Source: Arachnia propionica
GTDB taxonomy: Bacteria > Actinomycetota > Actinomycetes > Propionibacteriales > Propionibacteriaceae
NCBI RefSeq assembly: GCF_037055325.1
Contig: NZ_CP146373.1
Span: 806,001 to 870,000, forward strand
Direction of reading: 5' to 3'
DNA length: 64,000 nucleotides
Position 1 is the stretch's first letter. The number at the start of each line of letters is the position of its first letter. Shown one piece after another: positions 9,275 through 17,908 of this stretch. Below the pieces are notes generated by a model that saw only the letters and a list, made by a program, of their open reading frames with translations, was not told the origin of the DNA and did not search any database. A program made the position numbers and the translations under genes.

Positions 9275-11682
9275 TCCATCTCCTTGCCCAGCGCGTCGAC
9301 CAAACGGGTCCGAAGCCCGGGTTCAGGAACGCGCACCCTGAACCATTCAGAATCCAGCCCCGGGAAGGTATCACCTCGACGCACTCCAAGCCCACACGCC
9401 CTCAATTTCTCACGCAACCCAGCCGGTCCCCGGACCAGCAGGAACGGGGCATCGGAATCGACAACACGCAATCCCAGGGATCGCAGATCAGCGGTCAGAA
9501 CGTCACGGTTGCCCCGGAGCTCCTCCTGCCAGCGTTGCGTCTCGGTACGCGCCCTCTCGGAACAGATCGCCCGGATGGCCGTCAGGGCAGGGGTTGACAC
9601 CGCCCAGGGCGTTTGGATCCGGCGGAGAGCATCCACAAGGGTGGGATCGCCGAGAACGTAGCCGACCCGCAGCCCCGCCAGCCCCCAGGTCTTGGTGAGC
9701 GAGCGCAGCACGAGCACACCGGTCAGGTCGCCACGAAGCAACGATTGCGACTCCCCCGGCACCGCGTCCATGAATGCCTCATCGACCACGATCACTCGGC
9801 CTGGCCTGATCAGTCGCCTGATCTCATCGGCAGGATGCAGCACCCCGGTCGGGTTGGTCGGATTTCCGACGAACACCAGATCCGCCGCATCCGGAACCCG
9901 CCCCACATCCAACCGGAACCCTTCTTCCGGCCAGAGCAGCACCCGCTGCGGCAGCACACCCGCGGCTCGAAGCGCAGCCTCAGGTTCGGTGAACTGTGGA
10001 TGGATCACAGTGGGATGCCGGTACCGCAACCCGCGGGCAACGAAGGTGAACGCCTCCGCCGCCCCGGCAACGGGCAGCACACAGTCCGGTTCGATCCCAT
10101 GCCATGCAGCGAGCACGTCGATGGTCTCCCCCACCTTCGGGTAAGGAGCCAGTTCCACGTCACGAAGCTCTGCCAGCAGCCACTGCGGAGGGGACGTCAG
10201 ACGGATGTTCACGGCCAGGTCCTCGATGCCATCCGCGAGCTCCGCATCGCCGTGGTGGTCCAGGTCGAAGTCCCCCAGGGAGGCCACGCCGCGCGGCACA
10301 ATTCCTACACCTGCGACAGGTTCCGGTCGGTGGCCATGAACCGCCTCGGCAAATCTCTGGGCAAGCTGAGGATGCCCGGCCCAGTGAACGTGAAGATAGG
10401 AGGCGTGCACGTTGCCTCGTGCCCATCCGTCAGTCTTAGGACCTTCGGGTGTCTCCCATTCCCAACCAGGTTCGCTTCCGGGTGGGAACTGGGTCGTGGT
10501 GCGGTGGAATTCGTGTCCGGTGATTTCCTCCCCGACCCGGGCGTAGAAACCTTCCCGGGTCGTCGTGGCTCGCCGGTACCCGAGGGTTAGTCGCGGCCCC
10601 ATGGCCGCCACCCCGGGAATCGCGCCGACCATGCCGGTGGCGTCGACACTGCCGGACAGGTACAGCATCCCGGCACACTCCGCCACCACTGGACCTCCGG
10701 AGGTCACGAAGTCCGCGATTTCCCGCCGCAGATCGGCACGTGAAGCCAGGGCTGCCGCGTGAACCTCGGGAAACCCTCCCCCCAGATAGATGCCCGCTGT
10801 GTTCTCCGGCAGATGCTCATCGGCGGCGGGATCGAAGACCTGCACCCGGCAGCCCGCGGCCTCGAGCAGTTCCACGGTCTCCGGGTAGCGGAAGGTAAAG
10901 GCTCTGCCGCCCGCGACCGCAACCACGGGCCGGCGTTCGCTCGGGGGCGTGACCTCCGCGGCTGGTTCCCAGGCGGTGACGTCCAGTTCCGGGGCGGATC
11001 GCGCCGCCGCGACCAGGGCATCCAGATCGATGTGCGCGCTGACTTGGGAGGCCAGCCGTTCCATGGTCGCGTTTGCATCGGCCCGTTCTTCCACAGGAAC
11101 CAGACCGAGGTGCCGCGAGGGCGCTTCGATGGCGGCATCGCGTGGCAGCACCCCAAGAATCGGCAGTCCCATTCCCTCCAGGGCGGACAGCACCTCCTCG
11201 TGGTGCCTCGGTGAGGCGACCTTGTTGATGATCACCCCGGCGAAATTCAAGGTCGGGTCGTAGTGAGTCAGGCCGAGCGCGACCGCGGCGACGGAACGCG
11301 ATGCGTGAGAGGCGTCCAGGCACAGCACGATCGGGGCACCGAGGAGGGCGGCAACATGCGCCGTCGATCCGAAACCGTGGGTACCGAGCTGCCCGTCGAA
11401 CAGGCCCATCACTCCTTCTATCACGGAGAGCTCGGCTCCTCGGGCGCCGTGGGCCAGCAGGGGCGCCACCCGGTGCTCTCCCGCCAGAAAAGGATCCAGA
11501 TTGCGCCCCACTCGTCCCGACGCGAGCGCGTGATAGCCGGGGTCGATGAAATCGGGGCCTATCTTGAAACCCTGAACCGCCATCCCGCGGGCGGCCAGCG
11601 CCGCGATGATGCCGGTCGTGATGGTGGTTTTGCCCTGCCCCGAGGCGGCGGCGGCCACGACGAAGCGGGGAATATTCACCAC
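9271..11682 (-). CDS. Fused cobyrinate a,c-diamide synthase / CobC-type PLP enzyme
   Basis: This 803-residue protein joins two B12 enzymes. Residues 1 to about 455 are CobB: P-loop ASGQGKTT at 13-20, and a class I glutamine amidotransferase domain with nucleophile Cys336 in VVAECAGMLYLSG and His431 in YLHVHWAG. Residues about 470-803 are a PLP-dependent aminotransferase-fold domain like CobC/CobD threonine-phosphate decarboxylase: NPTNPTG at about 607-613, VVDEAF at 632-637, and the probable Schiff-base lysine 664 in SLTKTW. The join is a short linker around GVGIVPRGVASLGDFDLD. No stop or frameshift lies between the two halves. The fusion would couple side-chain amidation and aminopropanol-arm synthesis; no channelling is implied by sequence alone. 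Confidence 0.92.
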   Translation of the reverse strand: MVNIPRFVVAAAASGQGKTTITTGIIAALAARGMAVQGFKIGPDFIDPGYHALASGRVGRNLDPFLAGEHRVAPLLAHGARGAELSVIEGVMGLFDGQLGTHGFGSTAHVAALLGAPIVLCLDASHASRSVAAVALGLTHYDPTLNFAGVIINKVASPRHHEEVLSALEGMGLPILGVLPRDAAIEAPSRHLGLVPVEERADANATMERLASQVSAHIDLDALVAAARSAPELDVTAWEPAAEVTPPSERRPVVAVAGGRAFTFRYPETVELLEAAGCRVQVFDPAADEHLPENTAGIYLGGGFPEVHAAALASRADLRREIADFVTSGGPVVAECAGMLYLSGSVDATGMVGAIPGVAAMGPRLTLGYRRATTTREGFYARVGEEITGHEFHRTTTQFPPGSEPGWEWETPEGPKTDGWARGNVHASYLHVHWAGHPQLAQRFAEAVHGHRPEPVAGVGIVPRGVASLGDFDLDHHGDAELADGIEDLAVNIRLTSPPQWLLAELRDVELAPYPKVGETIDVLAAWHGIEPDCVLPVAGAAEAFTFVARGLRYRHPTVIHPQFTEPEAALRAAGVLPQRVLLWPEEGFRLDVGRVPDAADLVFVGNPTNPTGVLHPADEIRRLIRPGRVIVVDEAFMDAVPGESQSLLRGDLTGVLVLRSLTKTWGLAGLRVGYVLGDPTLVDALRRIQTPWAVSTPALTAIRAICSERARTETQRWQEELRGNRDVLTADLRSLGLRVVDSDAPFLLVRGPAGLREKLRACGLGVRRGDTFPGLDSEWFRVRVPEPGLRTRLVDALGKEME

Positions 11683-12287
11683 TCGATGCCCTTCTGGCCC
11701 TTCTGACCCTCGTCGAAGGGATGTTTGATCTTGGTCATGTTCGTGACCAGATTCGCCAGTTCCAGCACCGGTTCGGGGCAGCGGCGGCCAGTGATGACGA
11801 CGTGCTGAAACCCAGGCCGGTTTGCCAAAGTCTCCACCACCTCGTCAACATCGATCCAGCCCCATTCCATCGGATAGGTGAACTCGTCGAGAACGTAGAG
11901 CCCATGGGTCTGATCTGCCAGCCGGCGTTTCACCTCGTCCCATCCGTCACGGGCAGCCCGGACAGGATCGTCCTCGGAGGTTTTTCGCGTCCAGGACCAT
12001 CCGGAACCCATCTTGTGCCACTCAACGGACCCTCCCTGGCCGGTTTCCTCGTGCAACTTCCCCAGGGCCTCAAGGGCGGTCTGTTCACCAATCCGCCACT
12101 TCGCAGATTTCACGAACTGGAACACCCCGATGCTCCATCCCTGGTTCCAGCCGCGCAGCGCCAGGCCGAAGGCTGCCGTGGATTTTCCTTTCCCTTCCCC
12201 CTGGTTGACGATCACCATGGGGCGGTTTCGGCGCTGTTTCGTGGTCAGCCCGTCGTCGGGCACGGTTGCTGGGGTTCCCTGGGCCAT
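11676..12287 (-). CDS. cobO: Cob(I)yrinic acid a,c-diamide adenosyltransferase
   Basis: CobO (CobA of Salmonella) attaches the adenosyl ligand to the reduced cobalt. The 203-residue protein has the ATP-binding P-loop NQGEGKGKSTAAFG at residues 28-41, YVLDEFTYPMEWGW near the middle, and the family ending NMTKIKHPFDEGQKGQKGIEW. Its start overlaps the chelatase stop and its stop overlaps the cobB-cobC start, so the operon is translationally coupled. Confidence 0.95.
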   Translation of the reverse strand: MAQGTPATVPDDGLTTKQRRNRPMVIVNQGEGKGKSTAAFGLALRGWNQGWSIGVFQFVKSAKWRIGEQTALEALGKLHEETGQGGSVEWHKMGSGWSWTRKTSEDDPVRAARDGWDEVKRRLADQTHGLYVLDEFTYPMEWGWIDVDEVVETLANRPGFQHVVITGRRCPEPVLELANLVTNMTKIKHPFDEGQKGQKGIEW

Positions 12288-14323
12288 CAGGCCACCTCCT
12301 TGGCTTGCAGGCTGCCGCGCACCACGTCGGTGATGGCAGCGGGGTCGAGTTCGGCCATGGGAATCAGCTCGGCGCCGAGGCGCACCGCCAGGTCCCGGGC
12401 CAGGCCGAGACGCATCGGCCCGGTCTCACAGTCGATGACCACGCAGTCGAAACCGCGCATGGCCAGCGCATCCGCAGCTGCCTTCGAACGGGCTAGGGCG
12501 CCCTTGCCAGCAGTGGCTCGGCCATCGCTGAGCAACACGAGGATCGGACGCCGGGTCGGGTCCTTGACGGCCTCGGTGGCGAGTACCTGGGCAGCGCATT
12601 CGAGGCCCTCCGCGAGCGGAGTTCGTCCACCGTGGGGAAGCTCGCTGAGACGCACGGCGGCTGCCTCGATGGAGCCGGTTGGCGGCAGCACCAGCTCGGC
12701 TGAGTCGCCGCGGAAGGTGACCATTCCCACCTTGTCGCGGCGCTGGTAGGCATCCAGCAGCAGCGACAGCACCGCTGTCTTGACCGTCTCCATCCTGCGC
12801 TTGGCGCCCATCGACCCGGATGCGTCCACGACGAACAACACCAGATTCGACTCGCGACCCTCGCGGCGCGCACGTCGCACATCATCTCCGGCGATCTTCA
12901 GCCGCTCACCGGGGGCGTGACCGCGTTCGGCCTGCCGGGGGGCCGCGGCCTTGATCGTCGCGGGAACATGCCAGGCTCCGGTCCGAGCCCTCGGGTCAAC
13001 CCCGACCACACGACCGTGACTGGTCAGCGCTCGGCTGCGACGCCCCGGCGATCCCTCGCCCAATCCCTTGGCACGCAGCACCCGCGGCTTGTACGGCTCG
13101 CTCGCAGCACTCAACCCGACGGGTGCCCGTCCCTGCTCGGGGTTGGGCGGGGGTGCCTGTTCTCGATCCCTCGTGTCTCCGGATTCAGGCTGTTCAGGGG
13201 GTGATTCCTGCTGCGAGGGCGAAGGCTCGGGTGCGTTATTCGGGCCGGAGTCGTCCGGCCCCATCGTCTCGTTCTCGGTTTCCCGGTCGGGTTCGGGTTC
13301 CGGATCGGGGTCAGGTTCCGGCTCGTCGTCACCGAGGAGCTGATCAAGCAGTTCCTCGTCGAGGCCGGGCGCGTCAAAAGGTTTGCGGCGGCGACGATGC
13401 GGCAGAGCGAGCAGAGCAGCCACGCGAATGTCGGCCCGAGTAACACGGGAACGTCCCTCCCATGCGGCATTGGCTCGGGCAGCGCGGGCCGTGACGATGT
13501 CTGCGCGCATACCGTCGACGTCGAAACCAGCACACACCTCCGCGATTTTTCGCAGCATTGAGTCCGGCAACACAACGTCTTCGACTGTACGTTGAGCCGC
13601 TGCTATCCGGGTGGCCAATTCAGTCTGTTCGGTCTCGTGCCGGGCGCGGAACCCGGCCGGGTCGAAGTCGAAGGCCATGCGGCGTCGCACGATTTCCACG
13701 CGCACATCCGGGTCGCGAGGGGCGGTGACCTCGACGGTCAATCCGAAACGGTCCAGGAGTTGCGGACGCAGTTCTCCTTCCTCCGGGTTCATGGTGCCGA
13801 CCAGCATCAGACGCGCAGCGTGTGCAACGGACACCCCGTCGCGTTCCACCGTGCTGCGTCCCATGGCCGCGGCGTCGAGGAGAAGATCCACCAGGTGGTC
13901 GTGGAGCAGGTTGACCTCGTCGACGTAGAGGATTCCCCGGTGCGCCGCGGCCAGCAGGCCGGGTTCGAAGGAAGTCTGTCCCTTGCCAAGAGCCGCCTGC
14001 AGGTCCAGCGATCCCGTGACACGATCCTCGGAGGCACCTACCGGTAGTTCGACCAACGGTACCTGCGCACGATGATGTTCCGGGGTCGGATGGGGGCCGT
14101 CGAGGCAGTCGGGATCCGGTCGGGCTGGGTCGCAGCGGAAACGACATCCATCGACGACCTCCTGGCGGGGTAGCACCTCGGTGAGGGCCCGGACCATGGT
14201 GGACTTCGCCGTGCCCTTCTCGCCCCGCACCAGGACACCACCAATCTCCGGTGAAATGCTGGCCAGGATCAGGGCTCGCGCCATGTCCCCGGCCCCGAGG
14301 ACCGCGGTGAATGGAAATTTCAT
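12287..14323 (-). CDS. ChlI/ChlD-type fused chelatase subunit (AAA+ and VWA domains)
   Basis: The 678-residue protein fuses a ChlI-like AAA+ ATPase (Walker A GEKGTAKST at 34-42, sensor-type NPEEGELRPQLLDRFG) to a ChlD-like VWA domain with MIDAS motif DASGS at about 500-504. A Pro/Glu/Asp-rich linker (EPDPDPEPEPDRETEN) joins them. In Actinobacteria such genes inside B12 loci are thought to replace CobS/CobT as the ATPase partner of cobaltochelatase CobN; CobN itself is not in the window. The ATG at 14323 is chosen because it gives the family start MKFPFTAVLGAGD; an in-frame ATG at 14362 lies just past the riboswitch. It is the first gene of the riboswitch-controlled operon. Confidence 0.88.
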   Translation of the reverse strand: MKFPFTAVLGAGDMARALILASISPEIGGVLVRGEKGTAKSTMVRALTEVLPRQEVVDGCRFRCDPARPDPDCLDGPHPTPEHHRAQVPLVELPVGASEDRVTGSLDLQAALGKGQTSFEPGLLAAAHRGILYVDEVNLLHDHLVDLLLDAAAMGRSTVERDGVSVAHAARLMLVGTMNPEEGELRPQLLDRFGLTVEVTAPRDPDVRVEIVRRRMAFDFDPAGFRARHETEQTELATRIAAAQRTVEDVVLPDSMLRKIAEVCAGFDVDGMRADIVTARAARANAAWEGRSRVTRADIRVAALLALPHRRRRKPFDAPGLDEELLDQLLGDDEPEPDPDPEPEPDRETENETMGPDDSGPNNAPEPSPSQQESPPEQPESGDTRDREQAPPPNPEQGRAPVGLSAASEPYKPRVLRAKGLGEGSPGRRSRALTSHGRVVGVDPRARTGAWHVPATIKAAAPRQAERGHAPGERLKIAGDDVRRARREGRESNLVLFVVDASGSMGAKRRMETVKTAVLSLLLDAYQRRDKVGMVTFRGDSAELVLPPTGSIEAAAVRLSELPHGGRTPLAEGLECAAQVLATEAVKDPTRRPILVLLSDGRATAGKGALARSKAAADALAMRGFDCVVIDCETGPMRLGLARDLAVRLGAELIPMAELDPAAITDVVRGSLQAKEVA

Positions 14324-14371
14324 GAGATTCGGGTATGCCTTCCTGTGGGTCCGCGCCCACATCGCAGTTGG

Positions 14372-14475
14372 CTGGGTCGATGGCCTGGCTCACCCTACGG
14401 GTACACAGTGGCGGGACCGCTGCGGATTCGCACCGCATTCCGCGCCCAGCTGCTTCATTGTTCCACAATCCGGAT
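14372..14475 (-). ncRNA. Cobalamin riboswitch upstream of the chelatase-cobO-cobBC-cobA operon
   Basis: Read on the minus strand, this interval carries the B12-aptamer core: GGAATGCGGTGCGAATCCGC, then GGTCCCGCCACTGTG, then the B12-box-like GCCAGGCCATCGACC at 14375-14389. It lies about 50 nt before the chelatase start. Adenosylcobalamin binding would be expected to shut off the operon. The upstream edge is approximate. The aptamer ends next to the plus-strand -10 box of cobL (14475-14480), so the two divergent promoters must overlap. Confidence 0.85.
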
Positions 14476-14480
14476 AAGCT
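14475..14480 (+). promoter_or_regulatory. Leaderless -10 box (TAAGCT) of cobL
   Basis: TAAGCT ends 8 nt before the GTG at 14489 with no Shine-Dalgarno in between. This decides the cobL start, against the long in-frame extension that would run back through the riboswitch. Confidence 0.45.
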
Positions 14481-14488
14481 CTCTCCTC

Positions 14489-15694
14489 GTGATCGATGTC
14501 GTTGGCGTACCCGCGTCCGGGCTCGACGAGCTTCCAGCGCAACTTCGCGAGCTCGTGGACTCGGCACCGGTCGTTGTGGGTGGCGTCAGGCACCTGGGGA
14601 TGCTTCCCGACCCCTCGCGTGGTGTGCCGTGGCCCACGCCGCTGCGCGCAGGTGTGGCCGGACTGTTCAAGGAACTCGGTGACGACGTGGTGGTGCTCGC
14701 CTCCGGCGATCCGCTCCTGTCCGGGGTCGCCACCACCCTCATGGAGGTGCTGGGTGCCGAACGCATCCGGGTGCACCCTGCTTTGTCTTCTGAAACCCTC
14801 GCACGCTCCCGGATGCTGTGGCCCGCGGAGACAACCAGCTGGGTTTCGCTGGTCGGGCGTGATCCCGGGCGCGTGTTGGGGCTGGCCGCTCCCGGCGAGA
14901 GGATCATAGCTCTGTCCTCGGATCAAACCACCCCGGGAAAGCTGGCCCGGATCCTGGTGACGGCGGGCTGGGAGACCTCGGCCATGACGGTGCTCGGCAA
15001 CCTCGGCACGCCGCGGGAGACGCGGCAGGATTTCACAGCACAAACCCTTGCCACACACCAGGAAAAGCTGCCGCGCCTGAACGTGATTGCCATTGAATTC
15101 GGTGCCGGCAAGTATCCGGTGGGAGCCGGGCCGCTGCTGTCCGATGACTCTTTCACCAATGACGGACAGCTGACGAAGCAACCGATACGGCTATTCGCGT
15201 TGGCGGCGTTGGCTCCGGCACGTGGCCAGGTGCTGTGGGACATCGGAACGGGGTCTGGAAGCATAGGAATCTCTTGGTGCCGCAGCGCTCCCGGTACCCG
15301 CACCATCGCCTTTGAGAAACGCGGCGATCGTGCTGCCCGGGCCCGGGGCAATGCGGAGCGTTTGGGTGTGGCCGACCGCTTCGAGGTGCGGGTGGGGGAC
15401 GCCTTGGCCCTGATGTCCGATCCGTCGTTGCCCGCCCCGGACGCCATTTTCTTCGGTGGGGGCGCCAACGCGAGCACCTGCGAGGTCGCGCTGGCCGCAC
15501 TTCCTGTCGGAGGGCGACTGGTGATCCACTCCGTCACACTTGAGACTGAGGCCTTGCTTGCCGGCCTACAGACCCGGGTGGGCGGCGAGTTGACGAAGGT
15601 CTCGTTGGAGACCGCGATGCCTCTCGGGTCGTTCCGTGGGTGGAAACCAGCACGCGCCGTCACCTGCTATTCGTTGATAAAGGAGACCCCATGA
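14489..15694 (+). CDS. cobL: Precorrin-6Y C5,15-methyltransferase (decarboxylating), CbiE-CbiT fusion
   Basis: CobL methylates C5 and C15 of dihydroprecorrin-6 and removes the C12 acetate carboxyl. The 401-residue protein has a CbiE-like methyltransferase domain (VIDVVGVPASGLDELPAQ, VVLASGDPLLSGV) in the first half and a CbiT-like class I SAM methyltransferase with VLWDIGTGSGSIGI near residue 245-258 and DAIFFGGGANA in the second. Its stop overlaps the cobM start (ATGA), forming a two-gene unit. Confidence 0.94.
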   Translation: MIDVVGVPASGLDELPAQLRELVDSAPVVVGGVRHLGMLPDPSRGVPWPTPLRAGVAGLFKELGDDVVVLASGDPLLSGVATTLMEVLGAERIRVHPALSSETLARSRMLWPAETTSWVSLVGRDPGRVLGLAAPGERIIALSSDQTTPGKLARILVTAGWETSAMTVLGNLGTPRETRQDFTAQTLATHQEKLPRLNVIAIEFGAGKYPVGAGPLLSDDSFTNDGQLTKQPIRLFALAALAPARGQVLWDIGTGSGSIGISWCRSAPGTRTIAFEKRGDRAARARGNAERLGVADRFEVRVGDALALMSDPSLPAPDAIFFGGGANASTCEVALAALPVGGRLVIHSVTLETEALLAGLQTRVGGELTKVSLETAMPLGSFRGWKPARAVTCYSLIKETP

Positions 15695-16434
15695 CCGTTC
15701 ACTTCATCGGTGCCGGACCGGGTGCCGCCGACCTGCTGACCCTGCGTGGCGCCGAGCTGCTGCGCACGTCCCCGGTCTGTTTGTACGCAGGTACCTACAT
15801 CGAGCAGGTGCTGACCCACTGCCCTGCAGACGGGGAGCGGATTGACACCCAGCACCTGAACCTGGACGCCATCACTGAGCATCTGGTTCGGGCGCACCGT
15901 GAAGGCAAGGATGTTGCCCGGCTGTGTTCCGGGGACCCCTCGATCTATTCGGCCATCGCGGAGCAAACCCGCCGTCTCGACGAGGCCGGTGTGCCGTGGG
16001 ATGTCACGCCCGGGGTTCCCGCCTATGCAGCTGCCGCTTCGTTGATCGGCAAGGAGTTGACGACCCCAGAAGTGGCGCAGACGGTGATTCTGACGCGCGC
16101 CCAAAAGGAGTCGACCGCCATGCCGGAAACCGAACATCTGAAGTATCTGGCGGCTTCGAAAGCGACCTTGGCGATTCACCTGGCCATCCGCCACACCGCC
16201 CATCTGCAGGAGCAGCTGCTTCCCCATTACGGCGCCGACTGCCCAGTCGTGATTGTCGCTAAGGCCACTCAGCCGGATCAACAACTCATCCGCACCACTG
16301 TCGCGGGTATGCATGATGCCGCGGTCGCCTCGGGACTGCGCCAGGCAACGATCATTCTCGTTGGTGAGGCTCTGCGGGCCAAGGATTTCGCGGAGTCGCA
16401 CCTCTACAGTTCCCGCTGCATTCCAGCGGACTGA
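15691..16434 (+). CDS. cobM: Precorrin-4 C11-methyltransferase
   Basis: CobM/CbiF methylates C11. The 247-residue protein starts MTVHFIGAGPGAADLLTLRG and contains LCSGDPSIYSAIAEQTRRL and VTPGVPAYAAAASLIGKELT, the SAM-binding and substrate loops of the family. AAAGGAG lies just before the ATG, and the start overlaps the cobL stop. A longer in-frame start at 15640 lies inside cobL and is not needed. Confidence 0.95.
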   Translation: MTVHFIGAGPGAADLLTLRGAELLRTSPVCLYAGTYIEQVLTHCPADGERIDTQHLNLDAITEHLVRAHREGKDVARLCSGDPSIYSAIAEQTRRLDEAGVPWDVTPGVPAYAAAASLIGKELTTPEVAQTVILTRAQKESTAMPETEHLKYLAASKATLAIHLAIRHTAHLQEQLLPHYGADCPVVIVAKATQPDQQLIRTTVAGMHDAAVASGLRQATIILVGEALRAKDFAESHLYSSRCIPAD

Positions 16435-16499
16435 GCCGGTTCTCCACACAATTTTTCCCGGCCCAAGCGCCGAGGCCACGCAGAGCCTAGGATCGTGTC

Positions 16500-16898
16500 A
16501 TGAGGAGCGTTCGGAAATACGGCGAGCGCGGTGCCATAACGGTGTGGACAGCGGTCGTACTGATCGGTTTCATCGTGATCATCGGAATCGGAGTGGATTT
16601 CTCCGGTCACGCTAGAGCCACACAGGAGGCCCGTGGCATCGCAGCAGAAGCAGCCCGGGCAGGCCAGCAACACCTAAAACTGACGAGCGGAAACCTGAAA
16701 CCCTCACCTGATATCGCGAAACAAGCAGCCGAGAAATACGTGGCGGCGTCCCGATTCCGCGGCACTGCCCAAATGATCGGCGGCACTGTCATCGAGGTCA
16801 AAGTGACGGGAGAATACACCTGTATGTTCCTGAACATCATCGGGATCAGAACCCTTCCGGTCAGGGCAGAAGGAACCTCCAAACTACATTCCTCCTAG
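16500..16898 (+). CDS. TadE/TadG-like pseudopilin-type protein
   Basis: The 132-residue protein begins with a short basic segment (MRSVRKYGERGAITVWTAVV) and one hydrophobic helix at about residues 13-33, followed by ARATQEARGIAAEAARAGQQ, the pattern of TadE/TadG-like Flp pilus-associated proteins. No other tad/flp genes (prepilin, ATPase, secretin) are in the window, so its assembly partner is unknown. TAGGAT lies 6-9 nt before the ATG, consistent with a leaderless mRNA. The gene is isolated between cobM and the convergent PKD-like gene. Confidence 0.65.
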   Translation: MRSVRKYGERGAITVWTAVVLIGFIVIIGIGVDFSGHARATQEARGIAAEAARAGQQHLKLTSGNLKPSPDIAKQAAEKYVAASRFRGTAQMIGGTVIEVKVTGEYTCMFLNIIGIRTLPVRAEGTSKLHSS

Positions 16899-16993
16899 AA
16901 AACCTGACACAACGGCCTACCGACTCACGCCCGCAACGGTCCGTACATGGCCGCCGTCCACGGATTCCTTCAACCACCTCTCACGTGGCAGGG

Positions 16994-17908
16994 TCAGCAG
17001 CCGTGTTTGTTGTGGTTGGTAGGACAGGGCGCTAGCGCGGTCGGGGTACCAGTCGGGTTCGGAGACGGCGACGGTGACGGCACACTGTGGCGCCTCCCGT
17101 TAGGAATGTTGACCGCGAACGCCTCGATCACACTCGTGTGCACCTGAGACGACAAATCCATCTCAATAGTTCCCTGCTGCCCCAAACCACTCCACACAAT
17201 CACCCAATGCGCGGTCGCAGTGATCGTGTAATCCCCACGCTGATGATAGACATACCCACACGTCGGCGACGGCTTGTCGTCTTTCTGCCAGGCGAGGTGT
17301 TCCATTCCCTTGTCACACACCTTGGTATCCCCATTGCCCATCTCCCACGTCACCTTCGTCACCGCCGCAGTGGCCGTGATCGCATACCCTGCTTCGGTCA
17401 CGGTCTTGGTGACCGGCCCCCACGTCGTGGGACCTGGATCCCTGATCCACATCCAGTTGTGCCACCCCACATAGTTATGCCCTGTAGGCAGCTTTTCCAA
17501 CGGGTCAGGCCACAACCCAATCTCCGGAGCACGAAGATCCATCCGCTCCACCGCGACCTTCGCCAACACCACAGGCTCCGGCGCACCCGCAGGAACAGCG
17601 GGCTCATCGCTAGGAGGAGTGGGTAGACCGGGAAAATATCTGGCGCAGGTCCCGTCAGGCTTGTAGAGCCCGCACTGGTCCGAAGAACGGTGTTGACCGG
17701 TCGAACCCCGCCCAGACTTCCCAGGACGACCAGGTTTCCCGGGCTGCCCACCAGACCCCGGAACCCCGACCTCAAGCCGGCAAGATCCACTTTTCACATC
17801 TTCTCGGGCGCATCGGATAATGCCGTCGGCATGGGCCAGCTGTGGAGACAGACCGGCTTCTGCCAACAGACACACCACAACAACAGCGATGACCACGAGG
17901 CGTCTCAT
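16994..17908 (-). CDS. Secreted PKD-like domain protein
   Basis: The 304-residue protein has a signal peptide (MRRLVVIAVVVVCLLAEAGL, likely cleaved after AHA), a Gly/Pro/Lys-rich segment (GQPGKPGRPGKSGRGSTGQ), and a PKD-like beta-sandwich with WEMGNGDTKVC, CGYVYHQRGDYTITATAHW and WSGLGQQG. The C-terminus is a Ser/Pro linker ending in NHNKHGC. It overlaps the upstream lipoprotein gene by 4 bp (ATGA), which also supports the ATG at 17908. Proteins of this kind often sit near TadE/G genes in Actinobacteria; function unknown. Confidence 0.7.
   Translation of the reverse strand: MRRLVVIAVVVVCLLAEAGLSPQLAHADGIIRCAREDVKSGSCRLEVGVPGSGGQPGKPGRPGKSGRGSTGQHRSSDQCGLYKPDGTCARYFPGLPTPPSDEPAVPAGAPEPVVLAKVAVERMDLRAPEIGLWPDPLEKLPTGHNYVGWHNWMWIRDPGPTTWGPVTKTVTEAGYAITATAAVTKVTWEMGNGDTKVCDKGMEHLAWQKDDKPSPTCGYVYHQRGDYTITATAHWVIVWSGLGQQGTIEMDLSSQVHTSVIEAFAVNIPNGRRHSVPSPSPSPNPTGTPTALAPCPTNHNKHGC

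Noticed and set aside
13620-14567. 315-codon open frame on the minus strand
   Set aside because: It overlaps the chelatase gene and riboswitch in another frame and has Arg/Gly/Pro-rich out-of-frame composition.
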